DNA from: Magicicada septendecula
Taxonomy: Eukaryota > Arthropoda > Insecta > Hemiptera > Cicadidae
Assembly: GCA_034769895.1 (NCBI GenBank)
Contig: CM068367.1
Coordinates: forward strand, 119,511,927 to 119,575,926
Length of the DNA: 64,000 bases
Direction: 5' to 3'
In this document: positions 1 to 13,493 of the stretch, one piece after another
Layout: each line of letters begins with the position of its first letter
Numbering within the stretch: position 1 is the first letter of the stretch
Program-made: the position numbers and the translations under genes
The notes under the pieces: model-generated
Database searches by the model: none
Told to the model about the DNA's origin: nothing
The model's input: the letters and a program-made list of their open reading frames with translations, nothing else

Positions 1-273
1 ATGACCAGTAATCCAATTTCTGTTGGATGATAATGAACTTATATGTTATAAGAGTAATACCAACACAAAGAGTATTATATAATAACAAGAATTATATTAT
101 AATTAGAGTAAAATCAAATAATGAAATGGACATTCTGAATTTACCTAATAAGCAACTCAAAAAACTTTAACATTAAAAGATAATAGAGATGAAACATTAT
201 TGTCAATAGAACCAGCAATGTTCAAAGTAACTTATATGATGTGACACAATTATAATTAGCATAAAAATATATC
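1..273. other. AT-rich intronic sequence, no gene seen
   Basis: This is A-rich sequence with no convincing reading frame. It is presumably intron of the minus-strand iduronidase gene, because exon 20357-20491 ends in a donor and no later exon appears to its left. It becomes contiguous with 16482-16578 once the hAT insertion is removed, and could belong to the same old LTR fossil as 16579-19366. That link is only suggested by similar base composition. Confidence 0.4.
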
Positions 274-824
274 ATGATAATCGTAGGCGTGTGCAGGACT
301 TCAGTAGTGGTGGTGCCAAGAATGGCTTCCAGGGGGGGGGGGTCTGGGGTCCTCCCCGGGAAGATTTTTGAAAATTTATTGCTTAAAAACGTGTTTTAAT
401 GCTATCTGGAGGCCATAAAAAACATTTTGAAAAGCGAGGTTTTTTGAGGGCCTTCAAATAAATTTTTACTTTTTTAAGGGACTCAACACTTTGCACTTAC
501 CGGACCGATCAAAAATTGACAACACGCACATGTTTAACAAAGTAGCTTTAGAAATATCAATTTAGACGAATTTTGTCTTTTAATGAATGATCCAGTTAGC
601 CTATCTGGTTAATTTGTAGGCCTATAACAAAACGGAAACAACTTTGATGTTTAGAATATTTATTTATATCCAATGTACAATATTAGAAAAAAAAAAACAC
701 AGAATTGAAAAATTGATTAATTTGTACTGTAGACAAATACAGCTGCAACAGGTTCAAGTTTAGTATTTAATAGTTAGTAGTGTCCAGAACAAAATATAAA
801 AGTAAGGAAATATTTTACATTAAA

Positions 825-3180
825 TTACAGGGTCATCCGACGGTCGAATGCAACACTGTTTTTGAAGTTGTCAATTACATTACATGTTCTTGCGTTAGCA
901 GCCAGTTCTTGTTCCACAAACGGAATCAAGTTTTCCAAACGATCTTGACACATCGTAGATCTGAGCTTGGATTTTATGATACTCAGCTTTGAGAAGGTTC
1001 TTTCACTTGTACAGCTAGTTACAGGCATCGTGGAAAATTTATTAATAACAGCACTAAAGTTTTCAAAAGTTGAACTTCGCTGGAACTTCGATAACCAGTT
1101 AATCCAGTCAGGAACACTTTTAGGCAGAAAGTTTGAATCAGTTTCTCCACGCTTCTTTGATTTCAACAGCTTAAATTCTGCCTCTAGTTCTGCAGCATTG
1201 ACATTGAATTGTTTTGCAAGAATTTCGAAGTCCTTATTTTCACACTTGTAACAATCATTAATATTCAATCCCATCGGTTTCCCTGTGGCAGAGATAACGT
1301 TTTTTGTTTCTTGAGCAAATCGAGAATTTAGATTTTCCACAAGGCGGTCCAAAACAGGATTGTAAGTGAACAGTTTCAATTCCTCTTTTTTTGTGTCTGC
1401 GTAGAAAGCAGAAGAAGGGCAACTAGTGTCTTCTAAGAGGACTGATACTTTCCTTTTCTGAACATTAGGGATTTGAACATCTAATGTACTACACATTTCC
1501 TTTGTTTTGATAAAAATATTCTCAAACTCTTCTTCACTATTTCTCATTTCTACCAAAGCACGAGCTAGGCTTTCAACATCTTTAACTGCTTGGCAAAGGT
1601 CTATTTTAGGACTTTGCAGAGCTTTGCTCACTTTCACCACAAGCTGAAGTACGGGATGCATAATTTTCAAAGACGCAATAAAATTAAAAGATTTTACTTG
1701 TAGCAAAATACCTTTACCTTGGGCCCGAACTTTTGAATCGGAAGTAGATTCCGTACACTCTTCAATGGCTTTTACAATTTCGTTTAATTGAACATAAATA
1801 ACAGACATCGCTTCTGAACGGCAGGCCCATCTAGTGTCTGAAAGGGATTTTAGAGTCTTTAGTTTCATTGTAGTTTGTTTGACAATATCCTCAAAGACTG
1901 CGGTGCCTCTTTGGACTACCTTCGATTAAGTTAAAAACTAGCTGGACTATTCCAAAGAAGTGGAAAATAACTGGAATTCCTTGTGATTTGTGCAGGCACT
2001 TACCAAGGCAAGGTTCAAACAATGTGCATAACAGTGCACGTACATTATGGATGGATTGACTTCTTTACATCTGGCCTGTACTCCGGTAAATTCACCGGCC
2101 ATTGCCGAAGCCCCGTCAAAACACACACAAACTACATCTCTCCACAGCACACCTACTTCAGACAGCACACAGTTTATTGCCTTAAATATGCTTTCCGCAT
2201 CAGTAGACTTCAATCGCTGTAAGGACACCAATCTCTCGACAGGATATGCATTTCCTTTCGGTATGTAGCGAAACACGACTGCTAATTGCTCGTGATGGCT
2301 CACGTCAGATGTTTCATCACCAATAACTGCAAAGGGCTGTCCCTTGATTTCATCACTTATAGTTTTCAGTATCACTGCTCTAAGTGACGATAAGATGTCA
2401 TTTTGAATGAGGTTGCTAAGATAAGTACAGTTCTTAGGAGCATTTTTTAAGTAGTTTTGAAAAAAAGGGTCATATTTTTGCAAGATAGCAACAATTTCCA
2501 GGAAAAGACCTTTCTCTGTACTATCCTCGCTCTCGTCATGTCCCCTAAGAGGTTTTCCACCTTTAGCCAACAAACGGACAATATCGAAAAGCCACGACAT
2601 GTACTCACGATTTTCTAGGCGTTTTTTCTCCTTCTCTTTTAGTTCAGCTTCCTTAGCATCATCCAACATTACGTCAACTGGTTTGCTAGTAACATAATTT
2701 TCCCAGCCAACCATACTCGATACATGGCATCTACTTTTTTTCATGGGCTCTGAACATTTCATTAGCTTTATGCCAAAAACTAAACCCTGTTGTAAAAGTA
2801 TTTTCAACTAACCCAGGAAATGAACTGTCATTTAAAGCAAAACAACGACAGGCAAAACAATAAGCAGCATCTTTTGCCACGCTGTACTCCAGCCATTTGT
2901 AATTTTCGAACCATTTGGGTTTAAACGATCTTTTCCTAGAATTTTTCCCCTTACCAACTTCCTTTGTAGGGTAGTTTGAAATTTGTGGTTGATATGGTCC
3001 ACGAGAAATTCTAGCTGACTTTTCTTGCCTGTTCTTTGGCAAATCTTGACAAGGATCATCGAGCTCAGCTGCTCTCTTCACTGGCTCACCGACATCATCC
3101 TTTTTTTCATCATCATCATCATCATCATAAATAATTTCCGAACTGGGATCAGCAACAGCATCTGAAAAGGGAACATGCAC
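825..3180 (-). pseudogene. hAT transposase, ZMYM1-like (TTF zinc finger, DUF4371, hAT dimerisation)
   Basis: Three consecutive minus-strand reading frames give one hAT-type protein. The N-terminal part (2731-3180) has an acidic Asp run, then RGPYQP...YP and DAAYCFACRCF, typical of the TTF/zf-BED-like finger of this family. The middle part (1947-2807) is DUF4371-like, with LRGHDESEDS, GDETSD and CFDGASAMAG supplying RNase-H-fold acidic residues and ending in HCYAHCLNLAL. The C-terminal part (825-1868) has TSERTFSKL with the conserved Glu and the dimerisation helix. The frame changes near 2733-2807 and again between 1868 and 1947, so at least two frameshifts disable it. Host ZMYM1-like genes derive from such elements, but the TIRs and TSD here show a transposon. 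Confidence 0.88.
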
Positions 3181-3856
3181 TTAGGCTTAGGTCTATTTTT
3201 ATCGCTTTAAATTATACTATGCTGTACAATTTACTATAGCCTACAAATCTTTTTCCCTCTTGATGCTTCGTAATATGTGGATGGCCATTTATTGTAAATA
3301 TAAACAAAATTGCATGTTAGGGGCACGTGAGTAATAGTGTACAATATATTGTACACTATTATTCACTCACATACAAAAAAGTTTGTAAATTTAATTTTAA
3401 TTTTGGATTAATTTAGCAAAAACAAAATTAATAATCGAAATATTTAAGCAAGAAGAAAGTAACACATTACAAGACAGACATGGCTGTAAGAAGTATATTA
3501 CAAAATATAGTGAAAATAACTTACCGGTTTGTGGTCGAGTGTCCAAATCCTTAGTGAGCTCGGGGTTTTTAATCAGCCATTTATACATCATAAAAATAAG
3601 CTTATTCAACAATTAAATAACATAATGAACAGTACTGTCTTGTGTCCAAACTGAACGCCACTGGCCGACTGAGTCTCTCGTCTCAGTCTGACTGGCACCA
3701 GCACCGCGATAGCTGGCGCCGCCACCCTGGCGCTGAGTAAGGCCTAAAAACACGGCAACTACACTATTCATGCAGCCGCTTCCCGACGCGACGACGGCCA
3801 ATGCCAGATTATGTGACAAAAGCTATACGAAATTAAAGTTGATTAGATTCATATAT
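3181..3856 (-). other. 5' noncoding part of the hAT element
   Basis: There is no protein-coding signal beyond the transposase N-terminus. A short inverted repeat of about 14 bp is centred near 3350 (AATAGTGTACAATATATTG and its mirror). A GC-rich block at about 3650-3800 stands out in otherwise AT-rich DNA and may hold the element's promoter (inference). The region continues at 16328-16473 after the nested insertion. Confidence 0.5.
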
Positions 3857-6521
3857 TGTAACACCACAAAATGTTACATAACCAAAACACACACCAGAAG
3901 GGTAAATTATGACACTAATGTTATAAAGTGAATCATTATAATGAATGTAACCAAGACGAGAAGGGACCAGCATAGAAGAAAGAAGAGGAAGGATCCCAAG
4001 ATGCAGTGATGAATACACTGCATGACACTACAACCTAAAAACAATGACTGATGGACATGCAAAGTTCACAAATAAGCTGTCAAGCGAGCCAGTTCATGAC
4101 ATTAATGTGTAGAGTCATGTAATTAATAAACTAAATAACCAATGACTTTAATAAAGTAATAACAATAACAGCATTCTTGCTGAAAATAGAAGAACTATGA
4201 TGTATAAATAACAAAGACTATTACTATACTAGCTGTAGCCACAAAGCTATAAAAAGCTGGCTTTACCAACCAAGATGTAACATTGTTGAATAAGGATAAT
4301 TGTAAACGGAAGCCTTATGTGTATAAGCAACTTCCTAATTAAATGAGATGTGATTAGAAGTAATAAGAAACAGGTAATAAACCCTGTACCATAACTGTAT
4401 CTAGACCATGCATAAATGAGTTTATGTCAATAAATTAATAGAGAAACAGTAATGTTACATTATTAAATTTACTGAATAGTAAAAATAACGAATGAGGTGT
4501 GAAATACCACCACTCAATTAATATTGTATGCCTTTAAATTGAGTAGGCCAAGTAAAAATGTATTTAGAGAGTAAGGAATTGTCAGAGTAATGTATTATCA
4601 TAGTTATAATAAGATTTAATAATGTTCAGCTGTAAACAGCTTTTAATTGTAATAATGTATGTATTTTTATTCATGTAATAACGTTCAAAAGAGAACACAG
4701 GTGTAAATAACAAAATGTAAAAGATAGGGAAATAGTCGCATTTTGCATTATTAGCAGACGACTATAAGAAACCATGTTTCAAAACACTATTTTTATGTAT
4801 TGTCAGTGAAAGCTAGGTTCAAACCGGCATTAAGCCACATCAAAATAAAGAGCAAAGACTAAGCTTTAATTTGATGATAATAACTTAGAGATTGGTATTG
4901 TAATAATTTAATAGTGAGTGTTAGCATCATTTTTTAACCAGATTTAAGAAATTGCTGGTGAAAACCAACAACAACGACAATTAGGCGAGAGAAGAGCGCC
5001 GGTGGCGGCTAACGAAAACATTACGTCACTGTAACGGAATTTTGTACCAATCACAAAAGAGTTTACTCAGCGGGATTTGTCCCTAACAGCGATCTAAGAC
5101 AGGGGTATATAATCAGAGAAACGCTGAAAAATTCGCATTCGTTTCCTTCATCACGAGCTAAGCAGTTGGAGCTCGACGTTGTTTTATATTTTATTAATCT
5201 ACTACAACACAATAGTAGTAAATACTTCAAATTTTATTAAAATAATTATTAAAAGGACGATTCAGCGTACAAAAGTGCATCAAATTTTAGTAGTGAACCT
5301 TTTTAGACAGTGCGTGTATTCAGAACAAGAAAATTTAACTTAAAATTTATCTGCCTTTCACTGGTTGTTACTATCACACATTTGTACTGACGCAAAAACA
5401 ATCAAACAATTAATAACGAACACTGTATTCATTTATTTAGAGGATTTAATAATCCGACATAAGAATTTATGTGTTAGAATTAGGTATTATAATATTAATT
5501 AGGATCTAAGCAGACGAAATTATCGTTAACCTAAAATATAATTGCAAGTTTTTAAAGAGGCCAAAAATGAATTACTATCATAGTAATATCTAGTAAAAGT
5601 AATTAATAACGTTCTATTTTGTATTTCCAAGAACTTACCCTTGAGGTACTTAGTCAAATAAGAGTAAAATTTTGTTAATAAACCTAAGAGTTTTTATATT
5701 GTTCTTAACTGAGCTAGACCAGATAGCAGACGGATACTTTGAAATCCGAACTGCATTATTGTAAATGTATTTTTATTCAATTTGATTTTTGAGGGTATAA
5801 TAAACCCATAATGTTATACAGCATAACCTTTGTGTTCAATTATTTCAATTTAGATAAGTAAACCTTAGTATAGCATACACTGAGGTACATTTGAAACAGA
5901 AATTTTTCAATACACTATTTGAATTATTTTAAATTCCATAAGCATTCAAACAACAGAAAAAGTGAACACATACAATATCAAATTTAGAAATTTGTTTTTA
6001 TGGGAACTTTTCTCGAAGAAAACCCATATGGCGCCCACATAACCTTCAAGGTGCTATAAAACCTTGATTATAAAATATAAACTGGTCAAAATAACCTTGA
6101 CAGTTTATTCAGTGGCGGTGAACGTCTGAACATCGAGTACGACAACCAGGTACGTGAAAAGTGTTCTTTATATTAATTTATTTGTCCAGACAATACTTGA
6201 CTTTGACTTACACTGACGATATTTTTTCACAGAAGAGGAGTTCGACTTCAAGTTCGACGCTACCGTTACATTCATTAACAGACCAGCAAATTATTATTTT
6301 ATCCATAATAAGTTATCACACTATAATTAAATAAATCATAATTATCAATTATCATAAAAGATAATTACTGCATGTAATACACGAGAATCCATTAAACAAC
6401 ACAATCGATAATTAAATCTATAAATTATATATCAAATTTTATAGAGGGGGATTTCGGTTTATTACAAAGTGGCGCTCACAACAGTGGAGCATCATCATCA
6501 TCATCTATTCGTTTTATTACA
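3857..6521 (+). repeat. 5' LTR of element A
   Basis: This LTR starts TGTAAC and ends ATTACA, about 2.67 kb. It repeats at 13494-16327 with scattered mismatches by eye. The first 22 bases form a small hairpin (TGTAAC...GTTACA). The 3' LTR is about 170 bp longer because of one extra internal block. U3 is A-rich up to a TATA box at 5106. Confidence 0.92.
5106..5112 (+). promoter_or_regulatory. TATA box in the 5' LTR of element A
   Basis: TATATAA lies in a GC-richer 150-bp patch, with a possible initiator about 30 bases downstream near 5136. The same motif recurs in the 3' LTR at 14753-14759. It would divide the LTR into about 1.28 kb of U3 and 1.4 kb of R/U5. Confidence 0.6.
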
Positions 6522-6524
6522 AAG

Positions 6525-6542
6525 TGGCGACCAACAGAGTGC
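6525..6542 (+). other. Primer-binding site of element A
   Basis: TGGCGACCAACAGAGTGC begins three bases after the LTR end, the usual place and TGGCG start of a tRNA-primed Ty3/gypsy PBS. The tRNA cannot be named with confidence. A near-copy, ATTACAAAGTGGCGCTCACA, lies inside the LTR at 6461-6480. Confidence 0.6.
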
Positions 6543-6604
6543 GGCTTTAAAAATATTAAATTAATAAATTTTTAATATTAAATTAGCCCGGCAAATACAA
6601 TAGA

Positions 6605-8551
6605 ATGATCATGCCTCACACATACAGACACGATACCAGGTATAAGGCCAGCCAAGGAGAAGGTGCACAAGCGAACAACGAAGCACAACCAACATCCGAA
6701 ATGGAAGCTGCAACCAACAATAACTTAGAAAATCCACAAGAAGGAACGCATCGTGCAGAACCCGAGCAACCCAGACAAACTGAGAGATTCACACAAGCAG
6801 GAGACACGAACATATTGGAGTTGATGAGGGCAATGACGGAATCGATAAATAAAAATATCGAAGCATTGAAGGAAGATAGTCAAAGGAATATAGAGTCATT
6901 GAAGGAAGATAATAAGAAATCCAGGGAGGATAATCAGAAGAATATGGAAGCATTGAACAAGAAAATAGACAATACGAATAAATCCATGGAAACACTAAAT
7001 AATAAAATAGACGACAACAATAAGACATTGAAGGAAGATTTAAATACAAAATTAGACGATATCAGTAAGAAAATGGAGGAGAATAACGCGAAAATGAACT
7101 CAAAAATAGAAGGAGAAATAACAGTAGTAAGAAGGGAGATCGCGGAAGTACATGAGAGGTGTGAACAATACAACCAAGAGCTACAGCATACTAGAGAAGA
7201 GGTAAATGGGCGGATCATCAATATAGAAGAAATTAATGAAGCCCAAATCGAGTCTATGAAGATGAGCCAGGACGAGATAAAAAGAGTAAGAATGGACGTA
7301 GGAGAAAGATGTGAAGAATTAGACGCATCAGTGAACACCATAAGAATCCTGACTGTCACCAACAAAGAAAAAATCGAAGAGTTACGTCAACGGAAAATCC
7401 TGCAAATACGCGAAGAAATCGAAACCATTCGTAACCGACCAGCACAGGGTCACTATTTACAACCCATAGACAACCGCATTGTTATCAACTTTAAAAATTA
7501 CAAGAACCCGATTGAATTTCTGGAACGAGTGGAGGAAAATCTGACCAGAATCCGGGAAAGCAGATGGACGGTAATCCGCAGTTTAATCGATGAATACTTC
7601 AAAGAAATACACGATAACTGGTGGACTGCAACCCGCCATGAGATCCAAAGTTATGAGGAGTTCAAGACACTGTTCAGGGACAATTACTAGTCGGAGTCTA
7701 CTCAAAACATCGTACGGGATGATATATGTCACAGCAAATATGACGCCAGTCGAGGAACAACTCCAACTTCCTACTTCCTTGGTAAGGTATGTTTGGCCAG
7801 AAACTTCGAACCAAGGATACCAGAGGAGTGCCTGGTCACCAAGCTCGCTTATCATTATGAGGAGGGAGTAGCAAGATCACGACAATGGGGGCAGATAAAA
7901 ACTGTCCAAGCCATGGCAGCTCTGCTCGAGGATAACGAACACGAGGGCTACTATAAAAGGAGCCGCAAGAGGAATGATAACTTCCAAGACAGAAATAACA
8001 ACCAAAATAATAATAACAACCCTAACTTCCGGAATTATCGAAATAACTACAATAATTATAATAATAACAATGTAAATCAAAATAATGAGAACAATTATCG
8101 GCCAAATAATCAGGGTAATAATAATAATTACACTGGCAATAATAACAATAATACGAGACGGCCGCAAAATAACAACAACAACAACCCCAACCGACCCCAG
8201 AACCAGGGTGGAAACAACCAACCACAGCAATACAGGAGGGCCAACTATGTCCAGGCCAACAATGAGCAGGGAAGAAGGCGGTACTATCCAAGGCGCCGTA
8301 GCTTCAACGGACACGATGACGAGGAGTACCAGCGCGAAGACAGGAGAAACTCACGGGGCGGACAACGAAGGTGCAGAAGTATTGAAGGCGACAGCCGAAA
8401 CAACGATTATCGGCCCCAAGTTCATTTCATACCGAACAATGACCAGAATCACCATGGAGGACGGCCCGATATGGAAGAGAGGAGTCAGGTAAACACACCG
8501 GACAGACGCGATGAAGAGAATGAACTCTCTTTAAACGCATCGCGGCAGTGA
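6605..8551 (+). pseudogene. gag region of element A (fossil)
   Basis: The N-terminal third is Gln/Glu/Asn-rich. A long predicted coiled coil with heptad-like repeats of NKKIDN and KEDN type follows. A gag core contains NWWTATRHEIQSYEEF, matched by NWWTATRHEVNNY in element C. The C-terminal segment is Asn-rich and then Arg-rich, probably the nucleic-acid binding part; I see no CCHC knuckle in either copy. Role by family: virus-like particle protein. The region is broken. Confidence 0.8.
8530..8536 (+). promoter_or_regulatory. Probable -1 ribosomal frameshift site (TTTAAAC)
   Basis: T TTA AAC sits in gag phase about 15 bases before the gag stop, and the pol frame overlaps in -1. Element C has T TTA AAT at the same place. 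Programmed -1 shifting is known for gypsy-type gag/pol. Confidence 0.6.
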
Positions 8552-11500
8552 GAAACCAATCAGACCCCTCGCTGAACCATTCTATTGGGTGCAATTACAA
8601 AACGACTTTGAACAAAACTATAACAATAATAAGAAGTCACTATTTAAAAAATATCAGACAAGAACTGCTTGAAGAGGAGGAAATTGACCACCATCAATGC
8701 AACAATGACATAGCGTATGTGACTGCCAAAATAAACGGGGTGGCAACCACATTGATGATCGACACGGGGGCAAATGTCTCGTTAATGGATAGCACAGAAA
8801 TCAACCGCATACAGGATGAAAGTAAATCGGTAATACCAACCCTACCGATTAACAATATAATATTAGTGGGAGCGACTGGACGACAGAATAAAACTGTCAA
8901 GAAACAGGTCAATCTTGAAGTGACCAGTCATGGAGTCAAGATCCCAATGATATTTTTGGTAGCTAGTGGATTACCATTTCGCAGTTTATTTGGCTGCGAC
9001 ATCCTGCGGAAATACTCAGCAATTATTGACATGAGTAGAGCAAAAATAACACTGAGTACGCCAGATTTGGAATGGACGGCTGTGATCATTGGGAGTAAGG
9101 AAGCTCCCCAAGACCGCGCCATTTTCCACATAAGAGAAGTGATAAACCCTAGATATCAGACACTTACAGAAGAAGTTGAGTTTCAACCAAAAAATGACAT
9201 TTTGTGGGATGAAAAAATCAAAGAAATCCGACAATTTAAGTCAACAACAAGAGACCATTCACCAAACCCAGACCAAATTGAAATGTTGATCAAAATATAC
9301 AACAGATACCAGCATGTATTCTCAGACAACCCGGGGAAGGTAAAAAATTACCAATGTGTGTTGAAGTTTAAAGAACCCGTAAATTTTAATCGGAAGTCAT
9401 ACCCAATTGCTTATTCCTTAAAAGAAGCAGTTAGGACCGAGATTAACCAATTAAAGATGATATCATTGAGTGCAGTCAGTCACCTTATACTAGCCCTATT
9501 GTAGCTAAAAAAAAGAAGAACGGGAAGGTGAGACTTTGCCTAGATGCTAGGGAGATTAATAAAAACCTCATTAATGACCGAACATCTCCTGGCGAAATAG
9601 AGGAAAATTTAAAGAAGTTTCATGGCACACAATTTATTAGTTCATGGGACACCGTCTGCGGATACTGGCAGGTGGAAATGCACCCCCACAAAATATGTAG
9701 CCTTTATTTTCAAAGGGCGCAACTACCATTTCAAACGATTGCCATTCGGATTAGTGAACTCTGTAGCAATATTTATTCAGTGTATGGACCAAGTATTAGG
9801 CCAAGAAGCGCTCCAGTTCACTACCATCTATGTAGATGATCTACTCATAACGTCTACCAACTGGGAAGAACATTGTCATAGAATAAACCATTTGTTGAAC
9901 AAATTGTCTGAAAACAACATCACATTGAAACTTGAAAAATCACAACTCATAGCCAAAGAAGTACAATTTTTAGGTTTCCAATTAACAGAACTTGGAATAA
10001 CACCATCTAAGGAAAAAATAGAATCTATACAACAATTCCCCACCCCAAGAAACAAAAAACAGTTACAGTCTTTTTTAGGCCTGTGCAATTATTATCGCAA
10101 ATTCCAAAATAACTATTCAGAATTAACTACGAAATTATCACCACAATTATCTTCAAAGGACAAATGGACATGGGGACCAACTCAAGACACAGTGTTCCAA
10201 CAAATTAAAACCAAATTCCTAGAGACAGTGATGCTACGTCACCCAGACTTCAATAAACCTTTTTACCTCAATTGTGATGCAAGTGACATCAGTTTAGGGT
10301 CTACACTATACCAAGAGGATGGAGATGGGAACCATCTGGTTATAAGCTTCGCCAGTAGAACACTGAACAAATGCGAACGAAATTACAATGTGACAGAAAA
10401 AGAGCTGTTAAGTGTTGTATTTGCCTGCAGAAAATTCTGGACCTATATTTTAGGATATTCAATAACAGTACGGACAGACCACAAGTCCATATCCTTCCTA
10501 AAGAACTGTAAATTAAGCCACGGTCGTTTAACAAGATGGACCCTAGTACTACAAGAATATAACATCTGTTGGGAGTACATTCCAGGCAAAAAGAATATAG
10601 CAGCAGACGTATTGTCATGCATAAACATAACTAATCAGACCTATGAAGGAGAGAAGGAAACGATTGCAAAGGTCTATCACATCATTAAGAGTCGGTCAGA
10701 CTTAGAAGAAATAGTTCAAGAAATAGAGCAACACCAGAAGCAAGACAGCAAATTAATGCAATCCATCAGAGACTAAGTGCACAAGACAGTAGAGTTATAC
10801 AATACTATTGTTTACACAACAACTTATTATTCATTAAGACAAAATACCATAACAATACCTGGAAATTGGTAATACCCAAAACGTTGGAAAAAGAAATCAT
10901 AACGGATTATCACATTCGTTATGGACACATGGGAGCACTTAAAGTGGTAAGAGCACTGGAAGAACACCTGTACATTAAGGATATAAACAGAAGAGTGCAT
11001 AATTATATCAGGAGTTGCCACATATGTCAACTGGTGAAATGCACCAACGAAAGGAAAGATGGACTAATGATACCTATAACTTCAGCAGACAAGTTAGAAA
11101 AAGTTTTCCTAGACATCTGCGGTCCATTCCCTAGAAGTGGAGGTAGACATCCAATATAAATACCTCATAATAATTTTCGACCATTACACAAACTACACGA
11201 AGTTATATCCAATAAATCGTGCCACAACAACTAAGATACTTAATATAATTATACAAAGCTATATACCTGAAGTGGAGAGTCCGAAAACTATAATAACGGA
11301 TCATGGTACCCAGTTCAAGGGCAAAAGATGGAGGGACACACTGCTGGATCATGGGGTGAAAACATATAAAACCTCAGTATACCATCCCAGCAGTAACCCG
11401 TCCGAAAGAGTGCTGAGAGAAGTTGGGAGAATTCTCAGAACATATTGTTCCAACCAGCAAAGGAAGTGGAGTGAGTATATATCAGCAACAGAAGACTTTA

Positions 11501-11916
11501 TAAATCTAGCTCACCACCAATCAATAGAAACCACACCTTATAATGCTATATTTGAGAAACCTCCACCACGAGAAATTTGTGACATTATTAATTTTCCACA
11601 GAGCCAGGAATACCAATTCGACAAAATCCAACTCCACAATAAGATTGTCGAAAAAACTGAACAGAGAAAAAGAAAGTACCAAAACAAGGTACCACCGAGG
11701 ATCATACAGTACCATGCAGGTGACCAAATACTACTAAGAAATAGGGAATTACCCAGTACAATGGAGGGTATCACTAAGAAACTGCTATTACTGTATACAG
11801 GTCCGTATACAATAACAAAGAACAATCAGAACAATACTTATGAAATTTCTGATCAAATAAGTAAGAAAATCAAGGGTACGTATAACCAAGCAACCTTGAA
11901 AAAATATTATGTATAA
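8548..11916 (+). pseudogene. pol region of element A (fossil)
   Basis: Domain order is protease (DTGANVSL near 8763), reverse transcriptase (LDAREINKN near 9540 and YVDDLLITS near 9830), RNase H (DASDISLGS near 10280 and RTDHKSISFL near 10480) and integrase (zinc-finger HxCxxC-type near 11010, then DHGTQFKGKRW near 11300). This order is that of Ty3/gypsy. The proteins resemble those of element C throughout. It is broken at several places. Confidence 0.88.
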
Positions 11917-13493
11917 TGAAAACTATCATGAAATGTAGAATGTCATGATGTTTACAGTACCAAGATATATAATACTATAAGCATAAATAAACAAAGTGAC
12001 TCCAAGAAAATGTAATTGACCCATAATGAGCCCAATAGAATGGTGACAGTATAAAAAAACCCCAAACAATTGACATATATTAGAATGGTGACACTATTGA
12101 ATAAACCTAATATACTATAATACTCTAATACTCCAACATTAATTTCAACAAATGAAATTATCATCCAGAATAAATGAATTAACCAACTATCATTTCAAGG
12201 AGCAGAGGAGCAAAACAACAAAGAGAGTAATACAAGAGGAGGCTATAACAAGGATGGAAGAGATAATTAAATAATAAATCTACAACTGTGAAGTAAACCA
12301 CTATTGAATAAACCTAATATACTATAATACTCTAATACTCCGACATTAATTTCAACAAATGAAATTATAATCCAGAATAAATGATTTAACCAACTATCAT
12401 TTGAAGGAGTAGAGGAGCAAACCACCAAAGCGAGTAATACAAGAGAAGGCTATTATAAAGGAAAGAAGAGAAAGAAAAATGGTTGTCAAATAATATTGTC
12501 TATACTATACTATTATCAAATGAATATTGTCTACAACAATAAGAAAAGAGAAAAAAATATAATTATAAAGAAGAATATTTATCAAATGAATATTGTAAAC
12601 CTCCTGATAATCCAAGAAGATAACGAACAAAGTGTTAAAAACCCAGTGTATAAACAGTGTTAAGAGTGAACTATGGTGAAACTAAAGAAGAATTTAAAAA
12701 CCAACTGCATAATTATATAGTGATAAATTTAAGTGTGTAAATTAAAAAACATTGAAATAACCAAAACCAATTGAAACCTAGTATTGATGAATGGCAGCAA
12801 AGCTGATAATAAATATAACAAATATGTCAAGTTATAAAATAATGACCTGTGAAGAGAAGTCTGTTAGATAAAATGACAAAGCGTGAACAGTGATAATAAT
12901 GAAACCTCTAATCCTTTGAGTATTCTATTGAATATGATGTCTTATATTGAAAAAATAAATGATATATTATATGTTATGTGTTGTGATAGTGCAACTATTG
13001 TTATGTGCAACTTTTTATTGTCCCAGACAGAGATGAAGATTCCTCTGATTCTGTGGGTGTATAGTTGAGGAACGGCGGAGAATGGATGCCAAATAGAGCC
13101 CCTCTGATTCCGAACCCGCTATAAATGTTAGGGAATTGTAATATGTCAAGGATTAAATAAACCACTGTGAGGTAAATGAAAGAACAAAAGAGTTTGTCAC
13201 CAGAATCAAAATGTGTATATTGTAAAGAAAAAATGTATTATTGAAAACAGGCAAATTGTTAATTTAAGAACTAAGAAATGATATAACTAAATGACTAAGA
13301 GTATAAAAAACTTGAACAATACTAGTGAGCTAAAAATAATACTAGCAGAGAACTCAGTCTAGAGCAACACACCAACAGACTATTGAACTTAATGCAAATA
13401 GAAGCAGTAATATTATGATTAAACAAAATAAAGTGATAATTTCTTCAAACTATAAAACTTTTCTCAAATTATCAATTTTGAGAGGGGAGTATA
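11917..13493 (+). other. Noncoding 3' region of element A with direct repeats and polypurine tract
   Basis: This 1.58-kb A-rich stretch contains no credible frame. A block starting ACTATTGAATAAACC at 12088 recurs at 12299 (about 150 bp, period about 211). The region ends with the polypurine tract GAGAGGGGAGTATA (13480-13493) directly before the 3' LTR. Element C has a comparable noncoding stretch with its own tandem repeats. Confidence 0.75.

Noticed and set aside
825-3180. A host ZMYM1-like gene
   Set aside because: The hAT inverted repeats and 8-bp target duplication around it, plus frameshifts, show a transposon copy.
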